This document shows, one piece after another, positions 19,384 to 30,968 of a stretch of 64,000 nucleotides of DNA (the first letter of the stretch is position 1; each line of letters begins with the position of its first letter). Source of the stretch: Mycobacterium lepraemurium (GTDB lineage: Bacteria > Actinomycetota > Actinomycetes > Mycobacteriales > Mycobacteriaceae); contig CP021238.1 in the NCBI GenBank assembly GCA_002291465.1, positions 3,534,001 to 3,598,000 of the forward strand, given 5' to 3'. Position numbers and translations under genes: made by a program. The notes under the pieces are model-generated. The model was not told the origin of the DNA. It saw only the letters and a list, made by a program, of their open reading frames with translations, and did no database searches.

Positions 19384-21679
19384 ATGCTGGCCCAGTCGGA
19401 ATCCCTGTTCACCCTGTCCAGTGGGCACATCGGGCTGCGCGGCAACCTGGACGAGGGCGAGCCCTACGGGCTGCCGGGCACCTACCTGAACTCCTTCTAC
19501 GAGATCCGGCCGCTGCCCTACGCCGAGGCCGGCTACGGCTACCCGGAGGCCGGCCAGACGCTGGTCGACGTCACCAACGGCAAGATCATCCGGCTCCTGG
19601 TCGAGGACGAGCCCTTCGACGTCCGCTACGGCGAATTGCTTTCCCACGAGTGCACTCTCGACCTGCGCGGCGGAACGCTGACGCGAAGCGCGTACTGGCG
19701 CTCGCCCGCGGGCAAAGAGGTCAAGGTGGTCTCCACCCGGCTGGTGTCGCTGGCCCAACGCGGCGTCGCCGTCATCGAGTACGTCGTGGAAGCCGTCGGC
19801 GACTTCGTCCGGGTGACGGCGCAATCCGAATTGGTCACCAACGAGGACCAGCCGCAGACCTCGGGCGACCCGCGGGTGTCGGCCATCCTGGAGAACCCGC
19901 TCGAAGAGGTCGACCACGAAAACAACGACACCGGCGCGCTTCTCATGCACCGCACGCGCAGCAGCGCGCTGATGATGGCCGCCGGCATGGACCACGAGGT
20001 CGAGGTTCCCGGACGCGTGGAGGTCAGCACGGATTCGCGGGCCGACCTGGCGCGGACCACGGTGATCTGCGGGCTGCGCGCCGGACAGAAACTGCGCATC
20101 GTCAAATACCTCGCGTACGGGTGGTCGAGTATGCGCTCGCGGCCGGCGCTGCGCGACCAGGTGGCCGCCGCGCTGCACAGCGCCCGCTACACCGGATGGC
20201 CGGGGCTGCTGGAATCGCAACGCAAGTATCTGGACAACTTCTGGGACTGCGCCGACGTCGAGGTGGAAGGCGACCCCGAATCCCAGCAGACCGTGCGCTT
20301 CGGGCTGTTCCACCTGTTGCAGGCCAGCGCCCGCGCCGAACGCCGCGCGATCGCCGCCAAGGGACTCACCGGAACCGGGTACGACGGCCACGCCTTCTGG
20401 GACACCGAGGGATACGTGCTGCCGGTGCTGACCCACACCGCGCCGCACACCGTCGCCGACGCGCTGCGGTGGCGGGCCTCCAGCCTGGACCTGGCCAAGG
20501 AGCGCGCCGCCGAGCTCGGCCTGGAGGGCGCCGCGTTTCCGTGGCGCACCATCCGCGGACAAGAATGCTCGGCCTACTGGCCGGCCGGCAATGCGGCCTG
20601 GCACATCAACGCCGACATCGCGATGGCCTTCGAGCGCTACCGCATCGTCACCGGCGACGACGACCTGGAGGCCGAGTGCGGGCTGCCGGTGCTGGTCGAA
20701 ACCGCCCGACTGTGGCTCTCGCTGGGCCATCACGACCGGCACGGCGTCTGGCACCTCGACGGCGTCACCGGCCCCGACGAGTACACCGCGGTGGTCCGCG
20801 ACAACGTCTTCACCAACCTGATGGCCGCGCACAACCTGCGCGTCGCGGCCGAGGCCTGCAACCGCCACCCCGACGGGGCCAAGGCGCTGGGCGTCACCAC
20901 CGAGGAGACGGCGGCGTGGCGCGACGCCGCCGACGCCGTCAAGACCCCCCTACGACTCCGGCTTGGGCGTGCACCAGCAGTGCGAGGGCTTCACCACCTT
21001 CGCGGAATGGGACTTCGACAACACCACCTACCCGCTGCTGCTGCACGAGGCCTACGTGCGCCTCTACCCGGCGCAGGTGATCAAGCAGGCCGACCTGGTG
21101 CTGGCGATGCACTGGCAGAGCCACGCGTTCACGCCCGAGCAGAAGGCCCGCAACGTCGACTACTACGAGCCGCGGATGGTGCGCGACTCGTCGCTGTCGG
21201 CGTGCACGCAAGCGGTGATGTGCGCCGCGGTCGGGCATCTGGAACTGGCCCACGACTACGCCTACGAGGCCGCCCTGATCGACCTGCGCGACCTGCACCA
21301 CAACACCCGCGACGGCCTGCACATGGCCTCGCTGGCCGGCGCGTGGACGGCGCTGGTGTCCGGGTTCGGCGGGCTGCGCGACGACGAGGGCGTCCTGTCG
21401 CTGGATCCCCAACTGCCCGATGGGATTTCGCGGTTGTGGTTCCGGCTGCGGTGGCGCGATTTCCGGGTCACCGTGGACGTCAACCACGCCGACGTCACCT
21501 ACACACTGCGCGACGGGCCCGGCGGCGAGCTGACCATCCAGCACGCCGGCGCCGAGCTGGAGCTCAGCACCCAATCCCCGACCACCGTCGCGGTGCGTCC
21601 CCGCAAGCCGCTGCTGCCGCCGCCGGGCCGCGAACCCACCCACCGGCGGGCGGTGTCGCGGTCGTCGCCGGGTCAGTGA
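19384..21679 (+). pseudogene. Glycoside hydrolase family 65 phosphorylase (Rv3401 homologue), truncated and frameshifted
   Basis: Rv3401-type proteins (about 786 residues) are GH65 enzymes related to maltose/trehalose/kojibiose phosphorylases. About 22 N-terminal codons are gone; the text begins inside the conserved [59 protein letters not shown] and the catalytic-acid motif [12 protein letters not shown] follow. One C gained at about 20946-20951 shifts the frame from AADAVKTP to YDSGLGVHQQCEGF, after which the rest runs to 21679. The start-codon loss is caused by the same junction that cut off the MmpL gene. Otherwise the sequence is well preserved, suggesting recent inactivation. The adjacent beta-phosphoglucomutase gene of M. 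tuberculosis (Rv3400) is absent. Confidence 0.88.
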
Positions 21680-22248
21680 GGGCCGGGGGACCTCAGGATC
21701 CGCTCCACCTGGGCGCCGGCCGCCCGGCGTAGCTCGGCGTCGGTCAGCTCCTCGATCCCCGTCGCCGCCCGCAGGATGGGCGCGAACAGCCGCCAACCGA
21801 ACTGCAGCGCAAGGGCATTGGCGACGGCCAGGCGCGCGTGCAGCTCGTCGTCATGCAGCGGCCGCACCCCGTCGAGCAGGGTGGCGATGTTGGGAAAGCG
21901 CTTCTGCAGCTGTCCGGCCGGATACCCGTCGAGCACGGTGCAGGCCATCACCTGCATCTGCCGGTCCAGTGACTGCTCCACCACCTCCGCGGGCGTGTCG
22001 GTCGCCAGCAGGGCGCTCAGGTTGGCGCCCAGATGGTCGAGCACCGCGCCGACCAGTTGCTCCTTGGTGCCGAAGTGGCGGAACACCAGCCCGTGATTGA
22101 CCCCACAGTGCGCGGCGATGTCGCGGATCGATGTCGCGGCCGGTCCCCGTTCGGCGAACAGATCGGTGGCGGCCTCGAGGATCACCGCGGCCACTTCCGC
22201 CCGGCCGATGAGCGGTTTCCGGCGACGGGTTGCGGAAGTTGTAGTCAT
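21673..22248 (-). CDS. TetR-family repressor of the alkyl sulfatase gene (Rv3405c homologue)
   Basis: The 191-residue protein has an N-terminal helix-turn-helix ([38 protein letters not shown], about residues 22-68) and an all-helical ligand domain. It matches Rv3405c, which represses the divergent Rv3406; loss of Rv3405c in M. tuberculosis raises Rv3406 and inactivates 2-carboxyquinoxaline DprE1 inhibitors. The start codon lies inside the first of two operator palindromes, indicating autoregulation. Its end overlaps the end of the GH65 pseudogene by seven bases. Intact. Confidence 0.9.
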   Translation of the reverse strand: MTTTSATRRRKPLIGRAEVAAVILEAATDLFAERGPAATSIRDIAAHCGVNHGLVFRHFGTKEQLVGAVLDHLGANLSALLATDTPAEVVEQSLDRQMQVMACTVLDGYPAGQLQKRFPNIATLLDGVRPLHDDELHARLAVANALALQFGWRLFAPILRAATGIEELTDAELRRAAGAQVERILRSPGPH

Positions 22249-22282
22249 CTGACTACAGATGCATTTGTAGTCAGATGACTAC
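22241..22282. promoter_or_regulatory. Double-palindrome operator between the TetR gene and the alkyl sulfatase gene
   Basis: GTAGTCATCTGACTAC (22241-22256) and GTAGTCAGATGACTAC (22267-22282) are each palindromes of GTAGTCA-NN-TGACTAC. They are exact reverse complements of one another (17 bp with the next base), 10 bases apart, so the whole is also one large inverted repeat. The first copy covers the TetR start codon; the second is about 40 bases before the dioxygenase ATG. This is the obvious binding site for the TetR protein. Confidence 0.9.
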
Positions 22283-22322
22283 ACCCGTTTCGGGTCCCCT
22301 CTTCAAGCCAAGGACGACGACA

Positions 22323-23216
22323 ATGACAGGTCAGATAACCGTCACCAAGCTGGGCAGCCGGATCGGCGCCCGGGTGGGCAGGGTGCGGCTCGGCGGCGAC
22401 CTCGACGACGCCACGGTCGAGCAGATCCGCCGCGCGCTGTTGACCCACAAGGTAATCTTCTTCCGTCACCAGCACCACCTCGACGACTCCCAGCAGCTCG
22501 AGTTCGCCCGGCTGCTGGGCACCCCCATCGGGCACCCGGCCGCCTCGGCGCTGGCCGCCAAGCACCTTCCGGTGATCACGCCGATCGACTCCGAGTACGG
22601 CAAGGCCACCCGCTGGCACACCGACGTGACGTTCGCCGCCAACTATCCGGCGGCCTCGATCCTGCGGGCGGTCACCCTGCCCAGCTACGGCGGCTCGACG
22701 CTGTGGGCCTCCACGGTCGCGGCCTACCAGAAGCTGCCGGAGCCGCTGCGGCACTTGACCGAAAACCTGTGGGCGCTGCACACCAACCGCTATGACTACG
22801 TGCGCACCGACGCCATGAACGACACCCAGCGGGCGTTTCGCCAGGCGTTCGAGAAGCCGGACTTTCGCACCGAGCACCCCGTGGTGCGGGTGCACCCGGA
22901 GACCGGGGAACGCACCCTGCTGGCCGGGGATTTCGTGCGCGGTTTCGTCGGCCTGGACGGCAACGAGTCCAGCGTGCTGCTGGAGCTGCTGCAGCGGCGA
23001 ATCACCATGCCGGAGAACACCGTTCGCTGGAATTGGGCGCCGGGCGACGTCGCCATGTGGGACAACCGCGCCACCCAGCACCGGGCGATCGACGACTACG
23101 ACGACCAGCCCCGGCTGATGCACCGCATCACGTTGATGGGCGACGTGCCGGTCAACGTGCACGGCGAGCGCAGCCGGATGATCAGCGGCGCCCCGCTCGA
23201 GGTGCTGGCCAGCTAG
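22323..23216 (+). CDS. Fe(II)/2-oxoglutarate-dependent alkyl sulfatase (Rv3406 homologue)
   Basis: The 297-residue enzyme belongs to the TauD family. Rv3406 oxidatively cleaves medium-chain alkyl sulfates and can decarboxylate some DprE1 inhibitors. The iron triad is visible as H-x-D in [13 protein letters not shown] (about residues 99-101) and the distal His in [13 protein letters not shown]; the 2OG-binding Arg follows at [11 protein letters not shown]. The ATG at 22323 ([16 protein letters not shown]) aligns with the family start; the frame is open a little further upstream into the operator. Its last codons overlap the end of choD (CTAG). Confidence 0.92.
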   Translation: MTGQITVTKLGSRIGARVGRVRLGGDLDDATVEQIRRALLTHKVIFFRHQHHLDDSQQLEFARLLGTPIGHPAASALAAKHLPVITPIDSEYGKATRWHTDVTFAANYPAASILRAVTLPSYGGSTLWASTVAAYQKLPEPLRHLTENLWALHTNRYDYVRTDAMNDTQRAFRQAFEKPDFRTEHPVVRVHPETGERTLLAGDFVRGFVGLDGNESSVLLELLQRRITMPENTVRWNWAPGDVAMWDNRATQHRAIDDYDDQPRLMHRITLMGDVPVNVHGERSRMISGAPLEVLAS

Positions 23217-24966
23217 CTGGCTGAGCTGATCGGCTTGGTCGGTGTCCAGCGCAGCGCGCCCGGCGCCTCGGCCGGGACCACCGGCGCCTTAGGCGCGATC
23301 GGATCCAGCCGCCGATACGGCTCGCCCTGCGCGGGGCGCTGGTCGTTCTCGCCGTTGTTGGGCCACAACGCCGCCGCCCGCTCGGCTTGGGCGGTGATGG
23401 ACAGCGGTGATGGACAGCACAGCGAGGGGTTGACGCCCAGGTTGGCCGAGATGGCGGCGCCGTCCACCACATACAGCGTCGGGTAGCCGTAGACGCGGTG
23501 ATAGGGGTCGATGACGCCGTGCTCCGCGTCCTGGCCGATCACCGCGCCGCCCAGGAAGTGGGCGGTCAGCGGGATGTTGAACAGCTCCCCCCAGGTGCCG
23601 CCGGCCACGCCGTCGATCTTGGCGGCGATGCGCCGGGTGACCTCGTTGCCGACCGGGATCCAGGTGGGGTTCGGCTCGCCGTGACCCTGTTTGCTGGTGT
23701 ACCAACGGATTCCGATCCTGCCACGCTTGGTAAAGGTGGTGATCGAGTTGTCCAGGTGCTGCATCACCAGCGCGATCAGGGTGCGCTCGCTCCACTGGTG
23801 GACGTTGAGCAACCGCATCAACCGGCGCGGATCCTCGCGGGCCTGGTCCAGCAACTGCTTCCAGCGCGGCACGTTGGTGCCCTGCGGGCCGGCGCCGTCG
23901 GTCATCAGCGTCTGCAGCAGTCCCATCGCGTTGGAGCCCTTGCCGTAGCGGACCGGCTCGATGTGGGTGTCCGGCGTCGGATGGATCGACGACGTGATGG
24001 CCACCCCGTGCGTCAGGTCCAGGTTGGGGTCGACCTCGAGCTTGCCGGCGCCGACGATGGACTCGGAGTTGGCGCGGGTCAGCACGCCCAGCCGTTTGGA
24101 CAGCCGGGGCAGCCGGCCCTCGTCGCGCATCTTGAATAGCAGATGCTGGGTGCCCCAGGTGCCGACGGCCAGGATCAGGTGCTTGGCGGTGTAGGTGCGC
24201 CGGTCGCGGCGCACCCAGCTGCCGGTGCGCACCGTGCGGACCTGCCACAGCCCGTCCGGGCGTTGCTCGAACGCCTTCACCGTCGTCATCGGAATCACTT
24301 GCGCCCCAGCTGATTCCGCGAGACCCAGGTAGTTCTTCAGCAGGGTGTTCTTGGCGCCGTAGCGGCAGCCGGTCATGCAGCAGCCGCACTTCAGGCAGCC
24401 GGTGCGCTCCGGCCCGGCACCGCCGAAGTACGGGTCCGGCACGGTCTTGCCGGGGACCTTGGTGCCGTCGGGGCCGAAGAACACGCCGACCGGGGTGGGC
24501 ACGAACGTGTCGCCGCAACCCATCTCATCGACGACCTCTTTGACGATCCGGTCGGCGTCGGTGAAGGTCGAGTTGGTCACCACGCCCAGCATCCGCTGGG
24601 CCTGGTCGTAGTGCGGCATCAGCTCGTCGCGCCAGTCGGTGATGTGCGCCCACTGCTGGTCTTTGAAGAACGGCGCCGGCGGCACGTAGAGGGTGTTGGC
24701 GTAGTTCAGCGAGCCGCCGCCCACCCCCGCGCCGGCCAGGATCAGCACGTTCTTGAGCGGGTGGATGCGCTGGATGCCGTAGCAGCCCAGCTTCGGCGCC
24801 CACAGGAACTTGCGCAGGTCCCAGGATGTCTCGGCGAAATCCTCATCGGCGAACCGGCGGCCGGCCTCCAGCACGCCCACCCGGTAGCCCTCTCGCTCAG
24901 CCGCAACGCGCTGACGCTGCCCCCGAAACCCGAACCGATGATCAGGACGTCGTAATCCGGCTTCAT
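23213..24966 (-). pseudogene. choD: Cholesterol oxidase-type GMC oxidoreductase ChoD, frameshifted
   Basis: ChoD (Rv3409c) is an FAD-dependent GMC-family sterol oxidase. The start MKPDYDVLIIGSGFGGSVSA with the FAD Rossmann motif is in one frame up to LRLSE (about 24888). There one A seems to be lost, and the rest (GYRVGVLEAGRRFADEDF onward) is in another frame. Internal landmarks include GVGGGSLNYANTL, CGCCMTGCRYGAKNTL and FLGGAVIGQDAEHGVIDPY. Near the C-terminus an 18-bp in-frame insertion, containing a duplicated 13-bp unit at about 23396-23421, splits the conserved GVNPSL-SITAQAERA motif with CCPSPL. Either lesion alone should impair activity; the frameshift removes FAD binding. Confidence 0.88.
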
Positions 24967-25020
24967 CGCACCAGTATGGCCTTACCCGCCGGTAACAAGC
25001 CAGGGGCCTCAAGGCGCGCC

Positions 25021-26148
25021 TTAGCTGCCGACCGTCAGGCCCACCTTCTGGAATTCCTTGAGATCGCAGTAACCGGCCTTCGCCATCGACCGGCGCAGCC
25101 CGCCGACCAGGTTCAGGGAACCGAACGGGTCGTCGGACGGCCCGTTGAGCACCTGGCGCAGTGGCGGGCGCTCCCCAATCGCGACCTGCAGCAGCGCGCC
25201 GCGCGGCAGCGACGGGTGCGCGGCGGCGGCCGGCCAGAACCAGCCCTCGCCGAGCGCCTCGGCGGCCTCGGCGAGCGGGGTGCCCAGCACCACCGCGTCG
25301 GCGCCGCAGGCGATCGCCTTGGCCAGCTCGCCGGAGGTGTGGATGTCGCCGTCGGCCAGCACGTGCACGTAGCGGCCGCCGGTCTCGTCGAGGTACTCCC
25401 GGCGCGCGGCGGCAGCGTCGGCGATCGCGGTGGCCATCGGCACGCTGATGCCCAGCACCTCGTCGCTGGTGGTCACGCCGCGGGTGGCGCCGTAGCCGAC
25501 GATGACGCCGGCGGCGCCGGTGCGCATCAGGTGCAGCGCGGTGCGGTGGTCCTGCACGCTGCCGGCGACCACCGGCACGTCGAGCTCGGAGATGAAGGTC
25601 TTGAGGTTCAGCGGCTCGCCGTCGCTGGCCACCCGCTCGGCCGAGACGATGGTGCCCTGGATGACCAGCAGGTCGATGCCGGCCTGCAGCAGGACCGGGG
25701 TGAGTGCCTGGGCGTTTTGCGGGCTGACCCGCACCGCGGTGGTCACCCCGGCCTCCCGGATGCGGGCGACGGCCGAGCCCAGCAGGTCGGGGTTGAGCGG
25801 CGCGGCGTGCAGCTCCTGCAGCAGCCGGATCGCCGCGGAGGGTTCGGGTTCCTTGCTGGCGGCCTCGACCAGCTGCGCGATCTTGGCCTCGACGTCGGCG
25901 TGCCGACCGATCAGGCCCTCGCCGTTGAGCACGCCCAGGCCGCCGAGTCGGCCCAGCTCGGTGGCGAACTCCGGTGACACCAGCGCGTCGGTCGGGTGCG
26001 CCAGCACCGGGATCTCGAACCGGTAGGCATCCAGCTGCCAGGCCGTCGACACGTCCTGCGAGGAGCGGGTGCGCCGGGAGGCCACGATGCTGACTTCGCT
26101 CAGTTCATAGCTGCGACGGGCGGTGCGGCCCATCCCGATCTCGACCAT
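25021..26148 (-). CDS. guaB3: IMP dehydrogenase-related protein GuaB3
   Basis: The 375-residue protein is the GuaB3 paralogue (Rv3410c) found beside guaB2 in actinobacteria. The TIM barrel is present, but at the position of the IMPDH catalytic loop GPGSICTTR it has VGYGATRGVTTSDEV, without cysteine, and there are no CBS domains, as in other GuaB3 proteins. Actinobacterial GuaB3 proteins have been linked to guanine-nucleotide interconversion, but I would not assign IMPDH activity. Only seven bases separate it from guaB2, so the two are probably co-transcribed. Intact. Confidence 0.92.
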   Translation of the reverse strand: MVEIGMGRTARRSYELSEVSIVASRRTRSSQDVSTAWQLDAYRFEIPVLAHPTDALVSPEFATELGRLGGLGVLNGEGLIGRHADVEAKIAQLVEAASKEPEPSAAIRLLQELHAAPLNPDLLGSAVARIREAGVTTAVRVSPQNAQALTPVLLQAGIDLLVIQGTIVSAERVASDGEPLNLKTFISELDVPVVAGSVQDHRTALHLMRTGAAGVIVGYGATRGVTTSDEVLGISVPMATAIADAAAARREYLDETGGRYVHVLADGDIHTSGELAKAIACGADAVVLGTPLAEAAEALGEGWFWPAAAAHPSLPRGALLQVAIGERPPLRQVLNGPSDDPFGSLNLVGGLRRSMAKAGYCDLKEFQKVGLTVGS

Positions 26149-26155
26149 GTGGGCC

Positions 26156-27913
<1,758 letters not shown>

Positions 27914-27921
27914 CTAGAGGC

Positions 27922-28335
27922 GTGCGCGACCACCTCCCACCGGGTTTGCCGCCCGATCCTTTCGCCGACGACCCCTGTGATCCGTCGGCGGCGCTGGATG
28001 CCGTCGAGCCGGGACAGCCGCTGGATCAGCAAGAGCGGATGGCCGTCGAGGCCGACCTCGCCGATCTGGCCGTGTACGAGGCGCTGCTGGCGCACAAGGG
28101 TATTCGCGGACTCGTGGTGTGCTGCGACGAGTGCCAGCAGGACCACTACCACGACTGGGACATGCTGCGGGCCAACCTGCTGCAGCTGTTGATCGACGGC
28201 ACCGTGCGCCCGCACGAGCCCGCCTACGACCCCGAGCCGGACGCCTACGTGACGTGGGATTACTGCCGGGGCTACGCCGACGCCTCACTCAACGAGGCGA
28301 CGTCGGACGCCGACGGCTTACACCGCCGGCACTGA
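27922..28335 (+). CDS. DUF5319 family protein (Rv3412 homologue)
   Basis: The 137-residue protein, conserved in actinobacteria, starts at GTG 27922 (MRDHLPPGLPPDPFADD). It contains a cysteine/histidine-rich centre, VVCCDECQQDHYHDWDMLRANL, that looks like a metal site, and a C-terminal VTWDYCRGYADA. Function unknown. Its last 64 bases overlap the 3' end of rsdA on the opposite strand. Confidence 0.88.
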   Translation: MRDHLPPGLPPDPFADDPCDPSAALDAVEPGQPLDQQERMAVEADLADLAVYEALLAHKGIRGLVVCCDECQQDHYHDWDMLRANLLQLLIDGTVRPHEPAYDPEPDAYVTWDYCRGYADASLNEATSDADGLHRRH

Positions 28336-29129
28336 TTCGGATTCACCGGCGCCACCGCGGGTGGCTGGCCGTGGTGGTGATGCTTGCTCACTGACGGGCT
28401 CGGCGACGGGGTCGACGCGGGCGCCGGACTGAGCGGGGCGGGCGGTGCCGCCGGGGTCGGCGCGATCGACGCAGCCGGCGGGGGCGCGGCCGGCACGGCG
28501 ACCGACGGGGGCCTCGAGGGGGCCGTCGCGGGCAGCGTCGTGTTGGGGTTGCGCGAATCGACCTTGGCGTTGAGCAGGTTCAGCTGCGTCATCAGGTCCT
28601 GTTTGGTGGCCGGGTCGTCGATCGAGGCGACCAGGCTGCTCACCTCGGTCAGTTGAGCGCGGGCCTGGTCCCACTGCCCCTTGTCGATCGATTCGGCCAC
28701 CTTGGCGAGGTCGGCCTTGGCCGCCAGCATGACCTGGTCCTTTTCGTTTACCCGCGGCTGGTCGAAGAACATCGCGTGCAGCCCGTACAGGGTGCTGCCG
28801 GGACGGGCCTCGACCACCATCGCGCCGAAGCCGCTGAGCAGCATCAGCGTGGCCGCGACGGACCCCACCACGGCCAGGCCGCGGTGGCCGCGGCGGCGTT
28901 CGGCCAGGCCGGCGCGCAGCGCGTTGACCGCCTCCTCGGGCGTCACCAGCGCGCTGGCCGGGGGCCACCGCAGGTTGTCGCGCCAGTCCTCCAGCAGGGT
29001 GGTCAACATCTGGAAGTCGGGGTCGTCGGGGTCCTCGACCTGTCCCCGGGGAACCGACCGGCGCTGGGCGAGCGCATCGAGGAGCAGGTCGGTGCGGGCG
29101 AATTCATCCAGGGATTCAGGCACAGTCAC
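28272..29129 (-). CDS. rsdA: Anti-sigma-D factor RsdA
   Basis: RsdA (Rv3413c) is the membrane anti-sigma factor that holds sigma D; release follows regulated proteolysis. The 285-residue protein has a cytosolic N-terminal sigma-binding part, one transmembrane helix at about residues 84-107 (GLAVVGSVAATLMLLSGFGA), an extracytoplasmic helical domain (about 115-195), and a Pro/Ala/Ser-rich tail with a KHHHH run. The GTG start overlaps the sigD end by 14 bases, giving translational coupling. Compared with Rv3413c the length is similar (about 285 against 299). The tail ends inside the convergent DUF5319 gene. Confidence 0.9.
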   Translation of the reverse strand: MTVPESLDEFARTDLLLDALAQRRSVPRGQVEDPDDPDFQMLTTLLEDWRDNLRWPPASALVTPEEAVNALRAGLAERRRGHRGLAVVGSVAATLMLLSGFGAMVVEARPGSTLYGLHAMFFDQPRVNEKDQVMLAAKADLAKVAESIDKGQWDQARAQLTEVSSLVASIDDPATKQDLMTQLNLLNAKVDSRNPNTTLPATAPSRPPSVAVPAAPPPAASIAPTPAAPPAPLSPAPASTPSPSPSVSKHHHHGQPPAVAPVNPNQCRRCKPSASDVASLSEASA

Positions 29130-29712
29130 CTGCCGCGATCATCTCGGACTTCAACCGCGACAGTGCGCGGTGCTGGGCGACGCGGACCGCGCCGGTGGTG
29201 CTGCCCACGGCGGCCGCGGTCTCCGCGGCGGACAGGCCGACCACGACGCGCAGGATCAGGATCTCGCGCTGCTTGACCGGCAGGATTTCCAGCAGTTCAC
29301 TCATTCGGCTCACCGAATCCGCTTCGATGGCAAGCTGTTCGGGCCCCGCATCGTTGTGCCAGCGATCGGGGATGGACTCGGTCGGGTAGGCGAGGTCGCG
29401 GCCGGCGGCCCGGTGCGCGTCGGCCACCTTGTGGGCCGCGATGCCGTACAGGAAAGCCAGGAAGGGGCGCCCGCGGTCGCGATACCGCGGCAGCGCCGTG
29501 ATGGTCGCCAAGCACACCTCCTGTGCCACGTCGTCGGCTGACAGGCCACCCCGCTCGACCGTGCCGACGCGTGCCCGGCAATATCGCACGACGATCGGGC
29601 GGATGGTCTCCAGCACCTCCCGGAGTGCGTTGTGATCTCCCGTCACGGCCTTGGCGACCACAGCATCGAGACGTTCCCCTGCTGGAATTGTCATCGACGG
29701 TGATATCTCCAA
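29116..29712 (-). CDS. sigD: ECF RNA polymerase sigma factor SigD
   Basis: The 198-residue ECF sigma factor has region 2 (LREVLETIRPIVVRYCRARVG, SADDVAQEVCLATITALP, RPFLAFLYGIAAHKVAD) and region 4 (LLEILPVKQREILILRVVVG, SAAETAAAVGSTTGAVRVAQHRAL). It matches Rv3414c. A TTG at 29712 (MEISPSMTIPAGERLDAVVA) is assumed; ATG 29694 is an alternative six codons in. It forms an operon with rsdA. Intact. Confidence 0.92.
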   Translation of the reverse strand: MEISPSMTIPAGERLDAVVAKAVTGDHNALREVLETIRPIVVRYCRARVGTVERGGLSADDVAQEVCLATITALPRYRDRGRPFLAFLYGIAAHKVADAHRAAGRDLAYPTESIPDRWHNDAGPEQLAIEADSVSRMSELLEILPVKQREILILRVVVGLSAAETAAAVGSTTGAVRVAQHRALSRLKSEMIAAGDCA

Positions 29713-29784
29713 CGTTACGAAGCGGACACATCGCGGGCCAACCGGGCTAACGAACGAAATGACAATAACGGGCCGACGGCCGTT

Positions 29785-30610
29785 TCAAGCGGAACGCCAC
29801 GTTCCACCAGCGCGCCGCACCTGGCCTGCGCAGACTTCCCGGATTTCGTGCAGTTGCCGTGACGAAAACTCCACACTTCCGATATCGATCAGCAAGCACC
29901 CAGCGCCCAGCGCAGCGGCACCAGCCGCAGCCGGGCGGTGGTGTGCAGCGCGGTGTCGGCGACCGCGCGGGCCCGCTCGACGTCCCCGGCGCTGCACAGC
30001 GCGGCGGCCAGCACCACCTCGCTTTTGACCTGGTGGCGCGCCGCTGCCCCGGGCGCGCCGGACGGCGAGTTCGCCGGCGCCGCGGGCCATCGCGAGTTCG
30101 GCAGCCACCCAGCCCCGTCGCACCGAAATACGGTGGGGAACAATGTTTTTCCGAGTCCAGCAGTGGCTCGACGCGAGCCAGCAGCGCCGACGCGGCCGCG
30201 AAGCGGCCGACGCCCAGTGCGTCGGCGGCCAGCCCGATCAGCGCATCGGCGCCCGCCCCGGGGTCGTCGCCGGCCAGCGCCAGGGCGCGTCCGTCCCAAC
30301 CCCGCGCCAGCGCGTGCCACCCGAGTTGGCGCAGGAACGACCCCTGGGTGCTGTGCGCCAGCGAGGCGAGCCGCCCGGCGGTCGCGGTGCGGCGCAGCCG
30401 GGCCAGATCGTGCAGCGCGACCCCGCAGCGTCCCTGCCCCCCGGCGGCGACAGCGCGCAACCACAGCTGCGCGGGTGTGCCCGCCGCGGGCAGGGGCCAG
30501 CGGTCGGGCCGGTCGCCGAATGCGGCCTCGACCAACAACCGGTCGACGGAGCCGTCAACGTTGGCCTGCACCGCGCCCCCGACCGCCGAAGTGTGACGAG
30601 TTTCAATCAC
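29785..30610 (-). pseudogene. Rv3415c homologue, conserved hypothetical, frameshifted
   Basis: An alanine-rich, helical, TPR-like hypothetical protein. It starts in one frame (DRLLVEAAFGDRPDRWPLPA to ASALLARVEPLLD, 30610 to about 30160), changes frame for RRGWVAAELAMARGAGELAVR, changes again for HQVKSEVVLAAALCSAGDVERARAVADTALHTT, and finishes in the second frame with LLIDIGSVEFSSRQLHEIREVCAGQVRRAGG ending at 29785. At least three frame changes are needed. Near 30108-30168 there is anomalous, less GC-rich sequence (CACCGAAATACGGTG hairpin) where the first break falls. Function unknown even when intact; the neighbourhood is sigma D and WhiB3. Confidence 0.75.
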
Positions 30611-30968
30611 AATGATGTAGTAAACAGTTTGTGGTCTTCTTGTTACCGATCCGTTAATGACTATAGCCCATGGATAAATTCCACCGGACCATCGCCCGCG
30701 CGCTGAGCTGGGAAATCACGTTTCGATCAAGTGCCTGGTAGCACAGCATTGCTTTGGCAATTTCAGCGGACATGAACGCAACGTTAATTTTGCGCGGACG
30801 GACACATACTTTGCCGGGCTAAGTGGCTATTGACGGAAATTCGCCGTCCCCCCTACCGTCTAGGCGAGACGGGTAGTCATCGGGGACTCCGCTCCACTTA
30901 ATTTAAGTTGCACACCATCGCTTTCACGACCTGACCTCGAGTGGGCGGTGCAGAGAGGGAACGAACCA
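30611..30968. other. Intergenic region upstream of whiB3
   Basis: About 360 bases between the dead Rv3415c homologue and whiB3, noticeably richer in A/T than the surroundings (for example GATGTAGTAAACAGTTTG near 30613). It must carry the whiB3 promoter. GCAGAGAGGGAACGAACCA immediately before the ATG provides the ribosome-binding site. I see no convincing gene or extended repeat. Confidence 0.6.

Noticed and set aside
30100..30170. Short hairpin CACCGAAATACGGTG and less GC-rich patch, considered as a mobile-element scar
   Set aside because: Only a 5-bp stem, no flanking direct repeats or transposase text; more likely ordinary decay inside the Rv3415c homologue.
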